Shown: one piece after another, positions 24,045 through 35,800 of the stretch | Position numbering within the stretch: position 1 is the first letter of the stretch | How the letters are laid out: every line of letters starts with the position of its first letter | Assembly: GCA_903813345.2 (NCBI GenBank) | Contig: CAIIXF020000002.1 | Coordinates: 30,622,926-30,686,925, forward strand | Source: Owenia fusiformis | Taxonomy: Eukaryota; Annelida; Polychaeta; Sabellida; Oweniidae | Reading direction: 5' to 3' | DNA length: 64,000 nucleotides | The notes under the pieces: model-generated | Seen by the model: only the letters and a program-made list of their open reading frames with translations | Told to the model about the DNA's origin: nothing | The model's database searches: none | Position numbers and translations under genes: made by a program

Positions 24045-25145
24045 AATGAAATCATATTTTCCTATTTTATCTCTGCAAGTTCAGACAAGAACACAAATGT
24101 GTACAAAATGTCCCCACCAATGGGTGATCCCATCAAATGCTTATCCTAAAGATGTCCAGTCCTCAAACACAATTCGAGGACGGAAAATCCAAAATGGCCT
24201 CCTTAAAATTTACCCAGAATGCCAAAAAATTTTAATTGATCCGTCACATAGGTAACCAGAAAACATGTAAACAAGACTTCTACAGACAAGATTTTAGGAT
24301 GGAAAATTCAAAATGGCTGCCTAATGACATTTACCCAGAATGTCAAAAAACTAATCTGTTAATTCTAGATTTTCATACTAAGAATCATCCCTGAAAATAT
24401 GACATTGATCTACCAAATGGTTCACCTGAAAACGCGTAGACAAGACTTTACAGACAAGAATTTAGGACAGAAAATCCAAAATGGCTGCCTTGACATTTAC
24501 ACAGAATGCCAAAAAACTGATCAGATGTAGATTCTCACACTATGAATCATCCCTGAAAATTTGAAATTGATGTACCAAACGGTTCACCTAAAAACGCGTA
24601 GACAAGACTTTACAGACAAGATTTTAGGATGGAAAATCCAAGATGGCTGCCTTGACATTTACCCAAAATGCCAAAAAACTAATCAGTTCTACATTTTCAT
24701 ACTAAGAATCATCCCTGAAAATTTGAAATTGTTCTATCAAACGGTTCATCTGAAAACGCGTAGAGAAGACTTTACAGACAAGATTTGGAAAATCCAAAAT
24801 GGCTGCCTTGATATTTACCCAAAATACCAAAAAACTAATCAGATCTAGATTTTTAAACTAAGAATCATCCCTGAAAATTTGAAATTGATCTACCAAACGG
24901 TTCACCTGAAAACGCGTAGACAAGACTTTACAGATAAGATTTGAGGACGGAAAATCCAAAATGGCTGCCTTGACATTTACCCAGAATGCCAAAAAACTAA
25001 TCAGATCTAGATTTTTAAAATAAGAATCATCCTTGAAAATTTAGAATTGATCCACCAAACGGTTCACCTGAAAACACGTAGACAAGACTTCACAGACAAG
25101 AATTTAGGATGGAAAAATCCAAAATGGCCGACAATAAAAAAGTGA
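24045..25145. repeat. Satellite: tandem repeat of about 165 bp, six to seven units
   Basis: The word aaaatggctgcc (or a close variant) recurs near 24191, 24309, 24479, 24643, 24797, 24958 and 25122. Spacings between adjacent occurrences run from 118 to 170 bp, most of them 154-170 bp. Each unit also has cgcgtagacaagactttaca and aatcatccctgaaaatttga. Open frames across it are repeat artefacts. More diverged units continue to about 25500. Confidence 0.85.
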
Positions 25146-25608
25146 TTATGAGTGTTTGCTGATTTCTTTTTACAAAATTATCACATATATCTACTGTTAA
25201 CAATAACATAGGCTTTTACAACAAAGTACATCTGAAATTATTTATAAAGCTACTAAATAGCTAAAGTATGAAAACTCAAAAACACCATTCAATATGATAC
25301 AAAGTATTATCGTGCGCTAACTTTTCTTAAGACATTCAAAATGGCTGACATGACAGCTAACAGGTCCAAAACCTAATCAGATCTAGAATAAAGTGAGCTG
25401 AACACGATGTTAAATATTTAAAAGCAACTGTGAAGCCGTTTTTCTGAAAGTTTGCAGACAAGGATTTTAGCATTTGACTTCAAAATGGCCGACAGGAAGT
25501 AGGTATCGAGTTAATTTTTTTTCATCCATATCTGTATGCACTCATAAGTTATCCCTGAAAATTTGAAGGTGATATCTGTAGTGGTTTTGGAGAAAACTCC
25601 TGGACGTG

Positions 25609-25685
25609 AGGACGGACGGACAGACGGACGGACGGACGGACAGACGGACGGACGGACGGACGGACGGACGGACAGACAGACGGAC
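25609..25685. repeat. (GGAC)n microsatellite with CAGA variants
   Basis: Runs of cggacggacggacagacgga follow the satellite directly and precede ggccgaaaatatggcccca. The arrangement suggests that the satellite, the microsatellite and the following ~50 bp belong to one repeat family. The Arg-Pro-Ser-Val frames on the minus strand are artefacts. Confidence 0.9.
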
Positions 25686-25744
25686 GCGCCTAGGCCGAAA
25701 ATATGGCCCCACACTATGTGGTTGGGACATAAAAAGAAACATGG

Positions 25745-26635
25745 TTTTATATTAGGTGATGATGTATTTTTATTATGGGGGCATGATAAATTAAAAAATG
25801 CTGACAAGAGTGTAAAAACATTTTAAAGTAAAGTATACACGCCTAGAAATATGAGTGTGACTTAATCCCACACATCTAATGTTTGGTACTTTGTTTTAAA
25901 TACTGTTACATGTTTTAGACGCACCTATAATAATTTAATTTTAGTGTACCATCGTTTCAAAGATGTAGATTCTAAATAAATAATAAAATAAAAAAATATT
26001 CTAACAATATCACCTTCAATGGATTTTGAGAATAAATGGATTTTGGATATTTGGGAAGAGAGAAATTAATTGATTAGAAATGACAAACAGACACGGTATT
26101 TTGACTGATTGACAGATGCTATCACCTGATAGCTGGTACAAACTTATAGAGGTCTAATCGCAGAGCTCCGATTTGGGAATTATTGACATGCTATTTTGAA
26201 TTTCTTAGTACTCACAGAATATTAACTTTTATTTATTTTTACAACTTGCTATAACTAATGATAGTATCAGGCTACCTTATGCAGTAATTGGAGGACTTAA
26301 TACAACGTATTCTTTTTTCTGAGTATGAAATATCAATCCCCCTTTGAGAGGTGGTTGCAAACATGTTGTGTTGACATAAAAATAGCGCATATTAAATGTC
26401 ATTGATATTAATACACATGTCATAGGCTTTGGTAGATTAACAGAATTTGTCTAGATTTGAAAATATCTATTATCGTGCCCATCTACCATTAGCAAGGACC
26501 AAAAAGTAGTAGAAGCAATTTATATGTTTCTAATACTTTGAATTAAGAATACTATGGAGAATTTTTTGAATATTTCATTTAAGTTTATTAGCTATGTTTC
26601 CAAATTAGTTTCAACAGAATTTGCAATTAAGTGCA
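25745..26635. other. 0.9 kb without recognised features
   Basis: AT-rich intergenic sequence downstream of copy B. No gene or repeat structure recognised. Confidence 0.5.
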
Positions 26636-26641
26636 TTTATT
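26636..26641 (-). terminator. Putative poly(A) signal of copy B
   Basis: AATAAA on the minus strand (tttatt on plus), about 140 nt past the stop codon at 26781. Confidence 0.45.
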
Positions 26642-26780
26642 TTGTTTTTTAAGATAAACAGTATATGTAGGGTGTCCAAAAAGTTCATACACTCCATCCG
26701 CCAAAATGTTAATAGTGTTGTATAATCCTATTTTATCGTGATATTTTCATATAAATCGTCAATCAGTTTGGATCCTACTT

Positions 26781-26815
26781 TTAGCTGGTCACACAGTCAA
26801 TCGTACCTTCGTCAC
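26781..26815 (-). CDS. Copy B last coding exon
   Basis: Follows acceptor ttacag. With the carried phase it encodes SDEGTIDCVTS and stops with TAA. The Cys may pair with the one in KLCDSAAH of the preceding exon. Confidence 0.6.
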
Positions 26816-29800
26816 CTGTAAATAAGATATATTAATTTGGAATTATAGATTTGGAATTCAATAATATAAGCCTACACGACCTGACTTGGACGTGACGTTG
26901 ATTGTGTTTATCTTCCTATATGAATGATACGTTCAATTGACTCAGTATGTGACTTTTAATTAGGCTCTTGTGTAAAATGAGCAACACTATACTTACTGTG
27001 TGCAGCTGAATCACAGAGTTTCTGAAATATTCCATTAGCCTTGATCTTTCTAAATCCTTCATCCCAAAGAGCTAAAACATATTACAAGTTGAAAGGTATA
27101 CTATGCAGAAATGAACCGCATCAGTATTCAGAATGGAACCCTCAACTACTTTTTCACACCAGTTAGTTTTGCCCTACTTTTGACTTTATCATGTTTATTA
27201 CTAGAATATTAGTTTTTATTATATCACTATCTAGCTAGCGACAGTATGATTGGTCAAAACCGGGTCACATGTCGTGGGATATATAAGGGTTATGTACTGG
27301 GAGGTTTTGGATCCAGGGTTTATCCCAAGGGAAATATGTGTATCTCACGAGGGACCGCAGGGACCGAGGGAGATACAAATATTCCCGCGGGATAAACACT
27401 GGATCCAAAACCGACCGTACATAACTGGTGTATCTCATACTTGAGTGGGTTTGGGGTAGATATTACTTTTTCCACCTTTTTCAAATGACAAGATAGGCCT
27501 ATACTGTAAAAGCACAATTTATATTTAACATTTTCATAATATTCCTTCAGTTCAATACAATAGAATTGTAACCTTTAAACTTTTTGAAAAATTTTAAACT
27601 TCTGAAATTTAAATTTTTTAACTTTTGAAAAAATTCCCGGGAGCGGGATGGATATATTATATCTGCCCGCATTTGGCCTAGAGCGGGACATATACAATAT
27701 ATCCTGCCCGCTCCTCAGATATGATATATATTCCCGGGTGATATCTTCCCCAAACCCACTCAAGTATGAAATACCTGGCGATATTCAATGGCAATTCTAT
27801 TCGGATAAGACAACCGTGAGATATCTAGCGATATCCCACGCTCCCGGGAATTTTCAAAGAATTTGTTTTCGTTCAGTGTAAATAATTTAGTTCAGTGTAA
27901 GTCAAAATGACAGACGAACCGAGTAGGTTCGTAAAAATATCTGAAGACTTAATGACTTAATAATATTAGGGATGTTAAGCTAAACAGTGATATAATAAAA
28001 CAAATATTTCACTCTATTTTCGTTGAATACCTGTAGCACTTTCACAAGGTGATATTCCACTTGCCCTTCGGGCTTCGTGGAATATCACTTGTGAAAGATG
28101 TACAGGTATTCACCTCAATAGAGTGAAATATTTGTTCAATATCATTTAAAGGGCTTTAAAAAATACTATTTACCATTCGATCGGTCTGTAAAATCACTTA
28201 AGTTAATTTTTAGACGTCCATAATATACATTATTGTTTACCTAGGAAAGGACTGTCTTTTCTGGCCATTACTGCATTTCCACCGAGCTTACACAAAATAT
28301 CACCGCCTGATTTTTTCACCTTCTTTTCAGTAATGGCTTGTTTCATATTCTCCTCACCTGAGAAACCTGCGGTTACCTTTATAAGGGCGACGAATCATGA
28401 TTATTTTACAAGGTATTTTATAATTGTATTATATACAGCGAGAACTATCAAACATATAGAGGTTCTCATATGAGTACCTGTGCAAGATCGTCCATTCTTG
28501 ATGAGCTTCGATAATTTTTCTTTATCGAGTCGCAGACGTAAAAAGAAACATTATCAAAGCGAGTCAAGAATGGACGATGTTGCACAGGTACGAGTATGAG
28601 AAAGTTTTTCTCATATGACTCTGCATTATGCCATATTTTCACCTTTTTATGATAAAACTAAGTGAAAAATAGCTTGAAATTAATGGAGCTTCATTTTTCA
28701 ATTGCTATGACGTCATACCAATATTGTAGAAAATACATGGAAACGCGTTGCAACAAAGCTACATTGTTATGACGTCACAGCTTAGTTTTGTAGAATGAGC
28801 ATGGATACGCATAGCAACGGTGTACCCGTTGCCATGTTGTTGATGTTTATAAAGCAGTTATGTCACAAGTAAATCTCATCTTGCACGTGTGACTTTTTAG
28901 GATGAAAGATGGCAATATCTTGCATGGGGTAAAGATGGCTGTATCTTAGTTAGCCATATGAGAAATCGTTATCTAAGGTTTGACACAGGCGTCTATTCAA
29001 CCCCCCAAATCTTACACAATCCGACTAAAATTGCCCCATGGTTATAGCTTTGGTTGGCTAATGGTCATGATATGTTTTGGTTTTAGATCTTGATGTTAAT
29101 AATGGTTGGTATTTAAGACCATGTGCTATGGTGGGTTTGTTTTCATACTTTTATTAATCTTAGTCATGGTCTTAGCAGAATAAATTTGGTAACATGAAGG
29201 CATACCTCGCCTCTGACGATCTTATCGATTAGTTCTCCAGGGCCATTCACGTGGACAACATTATCAGGCTGTATGTACGCCCCTATGATTTTGTCGTTTT
29301 GTCTGGCTACACATTTTTCATCAGAAGAATAGCTATCCAAAAATCCTATGAAACGAAATGTCAAAATATGAAAAACGTTAAAATAATACAAGAATTGAGT
29401 TTGCAGCTGATAGAGAAAATAAAACAATTAACTTACCTATTTTCTTCCCCGTAATGTTTGTCGGATCGAACATGGTATCGTCAAATTTTACGTAAAATTG
29501 AGCCGGGATGAGCTTGCGATACGACTGTGAGAAAGAGAAAACGTGGGTTCTTCCAACCGTTGGAGACCAGTTCATACACGCATCGTACCATCCGTCAAGA
29601 AGACCTGTGTAAACATAAAAGAAAATGATTGCATTGAAATGTGAATACTCGAAGAACTAAACCACTCTAACCCCTAGAAATGCATAAGATATTCTGTTTG
29701 TCTAATTGTATTGTTTAGTATATTTTTGAAAGTACCTTATTTACATCTTACAGTCATCCGATAAACCATTCATAAGGAACAGACAAATAAAAACAAATCA

Positions 29801-32800
29801 TACAATCATTACTAATAAGCCAAATAGGTTGTTCATGAACACCAAATGCAAGGTATAGTCAAATGAAACTAATAGTTTTTAAATAGGCCTTTCCAATAAA
29901 CTACAGCTATGACATCATCTGATTTTATTGATCAGCTTTGTTATCAAATTGGAGGGTTAAACCTCATCTGGAGAGATTTGAATCTTATTCTGAACTTTGA
30001 ACTTCTCCCTTGCTTGAGAGAATCTTACCTTGTCCTCCCATGGAGTGCTCTCCCGGTTCTGAATCCCAACAATTGGTATATTTGTCCCATATTGTCCTAC
30101 AATCCATATCAACTGCCTTACATACTACAATTGAAAGGAGTCACGAAGAGCAATAAATTGGCGAAGCAATTGCACCGCCTACCTCTTGTCTGGCTGCGCT
30201 CAGCAGGGGCGGATCTGGGAACCAACAAGGGGGGGGGGGGCAAATTTCAGGTCAGAGAAAAAAATGTGGGCCCCTAAAACCCGCCAGTACTCAGGGTATC
30301 CCCCTAATCCGCTAGTGCTCAGGGTATCTACTCTTTGATACACAAAAGAACATTATTCCAAACTGACAACAAAATTCGCCCAAAATCGACCAGTTTCAAT
30401 AAAATGTTCAACAAGCTCAAATCTTCTTAAAGCTACGTTCACACCAACGGCAAATGCCACGCTTTAAATCGGCGAGAAAAGCGCCGTCATTTTTGTCATT
30501 TTTGTTCATACCAACGGCGCTTTGATGGCGCTTTAACTGTTTAAACATTTTGGGCGCTCTGTTACGAATTGATTAAAGCCACGAGAGCGTATCGAAGCTT
30601 AACAAACCGTAACAAAGCTCAGAAAAGCTTGATCCAAAGCGTAGGAAAGCTTAACATAGCTCTGATAGGTTCCTCACGCTTTGATCCCGTTTTGACCAGG
30701 CTTTGTTACGCATAAAATCACGCTTTGATAAGCTTTGATAAGCATTATTACGCTTTGATGCGATAATGACGCTTTAAATCAGGCTCTGATACGATTTCCA
30801 AGCTCTGTTGTCACGGTGTATAACCCAAACGCTCCTACATGCACGACGGAGCGTTTCATTACTGAAATTAAACAAAGAAACGCTCCGGAGTAGGAAAACT
30901 GTCTGGCGGGAATGATGAGCCGTCTGACAATTTCCCCAATAATGGGAATAAGAGGTATGAGTTACATATTTCGAGTATACCATTCGATGGGTGTGATATT
31001 CATGGTGTACGTGGCTGGCTGTTGACGTTTGAAGCAATTAGGAAGAGCTGTACGAAGCAATATAGTATCAAAATTCAAAAACGTTTTTGTCATTCTACCG
31101 GTCAAAACCCCTTTTGTCGATACATGTGATTAGTTGAGCCAAGATTAGAGCACCAACGTATATTTTAGTCAAATTCCAATGCTTCAACGCACCATACATT
31201 ATCGTAATAGTGATTTGATGACCGAAAATCCAGTCTTAAAAATGATGACATTCTCATATTCAAGAAACGCTCCGATCTGGTTAACACAGTGAATTGGAAA
31301 CGCTCCGGTAGTCTAGATCAGTTAAGGAAATATATAGCTTGCCTTTCCTTTTCAGGAAGAGAAAGAAAAGATCTATTATACCCCTTGGCATCAATAGAAG
31401 AAAGATTAATTCACATATAACTTTTCGTTTTTTTTCTATAGTTTTATGATTTAGCACATATGTAGGCATGACATCATCTAATGTATAGGCTTAAATCAGC
31501 TAGTTGCACGTTTAGCACCACCGGGTCAGATGTTTCAATTTGCCTAACAAGTACAACACGTTTTTGAGAGATAGATTCGATTCGGAACTCTTCTCTAATA
31601 ATCTGAAAATGGTATCAAAACAAAATGGTAAGAGCGTTTCTAAAATTGTGGTCTAAATCGACGGAGCGTTTCGAGGAAAACAAGCGATTTCTCGAGAACA
31701 AGTAATGGATTTGGACTGGGATTTTAGGAAATGAGAATATACGAGTTTGTGATCTACTACTTAAACAGAAAGATTAACGTTTTCATAGAAATACTAGTTT
31801 AATTCGTAATTTGTGGTCAAATCGTCATCTTCAGATTCGTTCGATCTACACTACGGAGCTTTGATCAAGCAAATAACAGTTTACCACCAGAAGTTGAATA
31901 AATAAGAACTTTGCTCACGGTATTGTTCATCGAATGGTACATAATATTTCACCATGACATATGATATGTAAGAGAAACGAGAGAAACAATACTTACGGTC
32001 ATAGTAGAATCTTCATTAGCCGCCATTTTATTTCGCTCCGGAGCGTTTCCGCGTAAATGTAACGCTCCGTCGTGCATGTAGGAGCGTTTGGGTTATACAC
32101 CGTGGTTGTGCATTGTTACGCTCTGTAAAGCTCTGTCACGCATTGGAAAATGTCGAGATCGCCAATTTCACGCCGCTTTTGATCCAATGACTATATAAAG
32201 ATGCAGTAGATCCATAAAACCATTGCATCTTTGACTCGAGAACACGATGGCAGAACAAGATCCAGAAATTCCAGATGGACCAGAGCATGACCTATCTGAA
32301 GAAGACATGATGTTTGTCGCACGGCGTGATATAGCGTGTGGAGACTTGTCAAGCGTAACAAAGCCTAACAAAGCGTTTCAATCCTTGATTAAAGTGTCTC
32401 AATTCGTTGGAAAGCTTGAGAGTCCTCACTTTGAAAGTGTAACAAAGAGTGTTAGATATTGATGAAAGCGTCTGACCTCATGTCAGATCTTCATGCCAGA
32501 TTGTAGCAAATCTTGAGACATCTTAACGAAGCGTGTCAAGTGGTAACAGACAGTGAAGAGACAGGGGTCCCCGCTTTGAACCAAGCTCTGTAAAGCTTTC
32601 CTACGCTTTGGGCCACGCTTTGCTGAGCTTTGTTACGATTTGTTAAGCTTTGATACGCTCTCTGCGCTTTTATCAATTCGTAAATGAGCGCCCAAAATTT
32701 TTAAACAGTTTAAAAATTTTTGGCGCTCTTGCCGATTATCCCGCTTTACTCCGAGCCTTTCTACGACCCCGACGCTTTAATCAAGCTTTGTTACGCTTTG

Positions 32801-35800
32801 GTGCCGCTTTACAAGCCGCTTTAAAGCACCATCAAAGCGCCGTTGGTGCGAACGTAGCTTGAACAGTTTTAATTTTTGAGCTCTTGCCGAATATCCCGCT
32901 TTACTCCGAGCTTTTCTACTACCTATTACGACCCCGAAGCTTTAATCAAGCTTTGTTGCCGCTTTACAAGCCGCTTTAAAGCGCCATCAAAGCGCCATTG
33001 GTGTGAACGTAGCTTAACTGGTACAAAAAATGCGTCTTTGACCGAGTGTTTTGGCCCATTTGAAATATAAACAACATTTGTGCAAGGAGTTTTTTTTATA
33101 CATTCTAGTTCCCTTACCTGCTTGAAGAAGGTCATAGGAAAAGCCTTTTAGATACCCTTCACTGTCTCTGGAGATAAATATGAAAGTGCGATACTTTCTC
33201 ATGTTAAGGTACGTTCACACCAACGGCGAATGCCACGCTTTAAATCGGCGAGCAAAGCGCCGTCATTTTTGTCATTTTTCTTCATACCAACGGCGCTTTG
33301 ATGGCGCTTTAAAGCGGCTTGTAAAGCGGCACCAAAGCGTAACAAAGTTTGATTAAAGCGTCGGGGTCGAAATAGGTCGTAGAAAAGCTCAGAGTAAAAC
33401 GGGATATTCGGCAAGAGCGCCAAAAAATTTTGGGCGCTCTGTTACGAATCGATTAAGCGCCGAGAGCGTATCAAAGCTTAACAAACCGTAACAAAGCTCA
33501 GAAAAACTTGATCCAAAGCGTAGGAAAGCTTAAGCTCTAAAAGGTTCCTCACGCTTTGATCAGGCTTTGTTACGCTTGAAATCACGCTTTGAAAAGCTTT
33601 GATAAGCATTATTACGCTTTGATGCGATTATGACGCTTTAAATCAGGCTCTGATACGATTGCAAAACTCTGTTGTGCATTGTTACGCTCTGTTAAGCTCT
33701 GTCACGCATTGGAAAATGTCGAGATCGCCGATTCTATGCCGCTTTTGATCCAATGACTATATAAAGATGCAGTAGATCCATAAAACCATTGCATCTTTGA
33801 CTCGAGAACACGATGGCAGAACAACGAGATCCAGAAATTCCAGATGGACCAGAGCATGACCTATCTGAAGAAGACATGACGTTTGTCGCACGGCGTGATA
33901 TAGCGTGTGAAAACTTTCAAGCGTAACAAAGCCTAGCAAAGCGTTTCAATCCTTGATTAAAGCGTCTCAATTCGTTGGAAAGCTTGAGAGTCCCTCAGGA
34001 AAGTGTAACAAAGAGTGTCAGATATTGATGAAAGCGTCTGACCTCGTGTCAGATCTTCATGCCAGATCGTAGCAAATCTTGAGACATCTTAACGAAGCGT
34101 GTCAAGTGGTAACAGACCGTGAATAGACTGGGGTCCCCGCTTTGAACCAAGCTGTGTTAAGCTTTCCTACGCTTTGAGTCAGGCTTTGTTGAGCTTTGTT
34201 ACGGTTTGTTAAGCTTTGATACGCTCTCGGCGCTTCAATAATTTCGTAACAGAGCGCCCAAAATTTTTAAACAGTTTAACATTTTTTGGCGCTCTTGCCG
34301 AATATCCCGCTTTACTCCGAACTTTTCTACGACCTATTACGATCCCGACGCTTTAATCAAGCTTTGTTCCGCTTTGGTGCCGCTTTACAATCCGCTTTAA
34401 AGCGCCATCAAAGCGCCGTTGGTGCGAACGCTTAAACAGTTTAAATTTTTTAGCGCTCTTGCCGAATATCCCGCTTTACTCCCGAGCTTTTCTACGACCT
34501 ATTACGACCCCGACGCTTTAATTAAGCTTTATTACGCTTTGGTGCCGCTTTACAAGCCGCTTTAAAGCGCCATCAAAGCGCCGTTGGTGTGAACGTACCA
34601 TGATATAGTGAAACTTGCTTTATGCAAATTGTAGTCTATTGCGTACATGTATGCTTCGTAGTCATGGCTGTTTGCTGTAGTTTACAACATTTTATACGAC
34701 CTTATATTACATTGTACACTTAAACTTACATATACTCGTATGCTCCATAGTTATGACCATTTGCAATACTCCAGATCCTTTTGCCATTTTGTGAGACCTT
34801 CGCCGCTGACCCATCGTCGCGACTGGCACCACCTCCAGCAGCCTTACGTAATGTTAAATTGAGATAATGACAGTTTTTAAGTAATAATACATATACAATA
34901 GAACATACATGGTTGCTATTTGTTCTTAGTGTTTCGGTCGTTGTGCATTATTGTCCACTAACAAAAAATGAACAACGAACGTTTACAAACGAAAATAATG
35001 ACACATCAAGCTAGCAATCAAATAGCAGAACATGTTACATGTTCTTTCCAATGGTATTGTACTGTTTGTGGTCAATTTTGGCAGGGATATATTAAGCTGA
35101 GGAATGAATACTACCCAACCCCTTCGATACCTGAACTGTCACGGAGGTTCCAGTGGGTCTGCCCAACGCAACAGCTGCCATGATGAAGCCTATGATTGCC
35201 ACAACTCCGAATGCCGCAACTAATATAAGCAACAGGCGGGAGTTGACTACAATACACAATGAACAAATAAATTATATGTTGAATATATTACATAAAATAA
35301 TGTTAATTGATTCCTAAAATGCATGTTGTTTCCTTGGTTGGTTGTTTTTCAGGTATGTTTCAAAGCATCTTATTTAAGGAATAGAAAATCCTAAATACAT
35401 AATATATTGGATTTAAAAGCACGAGGGCATGCATGTTCTAACTCATACACATAATGCACGAAGGCATAGCCTAAGGGCATTATCAGAATTGGATACATGC
35501 ATGAAGGCTTTTAATTTCCAGTGCTTGACTCAACCTTACGAGCATTTTGCTCATTGGAGAGGTTAAGCTTTGCATATATAATCGAAACTGAACCTGTACG
35601 TATCACTCGACCATATACAAATTCATGTAGCCTTCTCATATAAATAGCCGTTCAAATCCAGTGTTTGTTTAGACTACACCATAGCGTGTAATGATTCTAT
35701 AGTATGTCATTGATGCGGTTTTATAGCTGGTTTTCTAATACATATTTTAAACGAGCTCGTTCCGTAAGATTTTTGGCGCTAAATCATGCATGACATACAT

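Larger units (their letters stand above)
30431..33014. mobile_element. Foldback DNA transposon 1 (PIF/Harbinger-like ends), carrying a nested element
   Basis: Ends are AGCTACGTTCACACCAACGG and its near-perfect complement. TAA flanks both sides (30428-30430 and 33015-33017), compatible with PIF/Harbinger. Subterminal DNA is built from repeated words (gctttgatggcgcttt, aagctttgttacgctttg) in both orientations. Without the nested element (30812-32104) its left and central parts match 33208-34599. It carries a TATA-like box and a short open frame. No transposase is visible. Confidence 0.75.

Noticed and set aside
24046-25145. CRISPR-like array at the 165-bp repeat
   Set aside because: The whole unit repeats; there are no unique spacers between short repeats. 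It is a satellite in animal DNA.
25511-25826. Arg-Pro-Ser-Val and Asp-Gly-Arg-Thr repeat peptides
   Set aside because: Translation of the (GGAC)n microsatellite.
26675-26695. Mariner-like end tagggtgtccaaaaagtt
   Set aside because: A single end without a mirrored partner or TA pair nearby; not enough to call an element.
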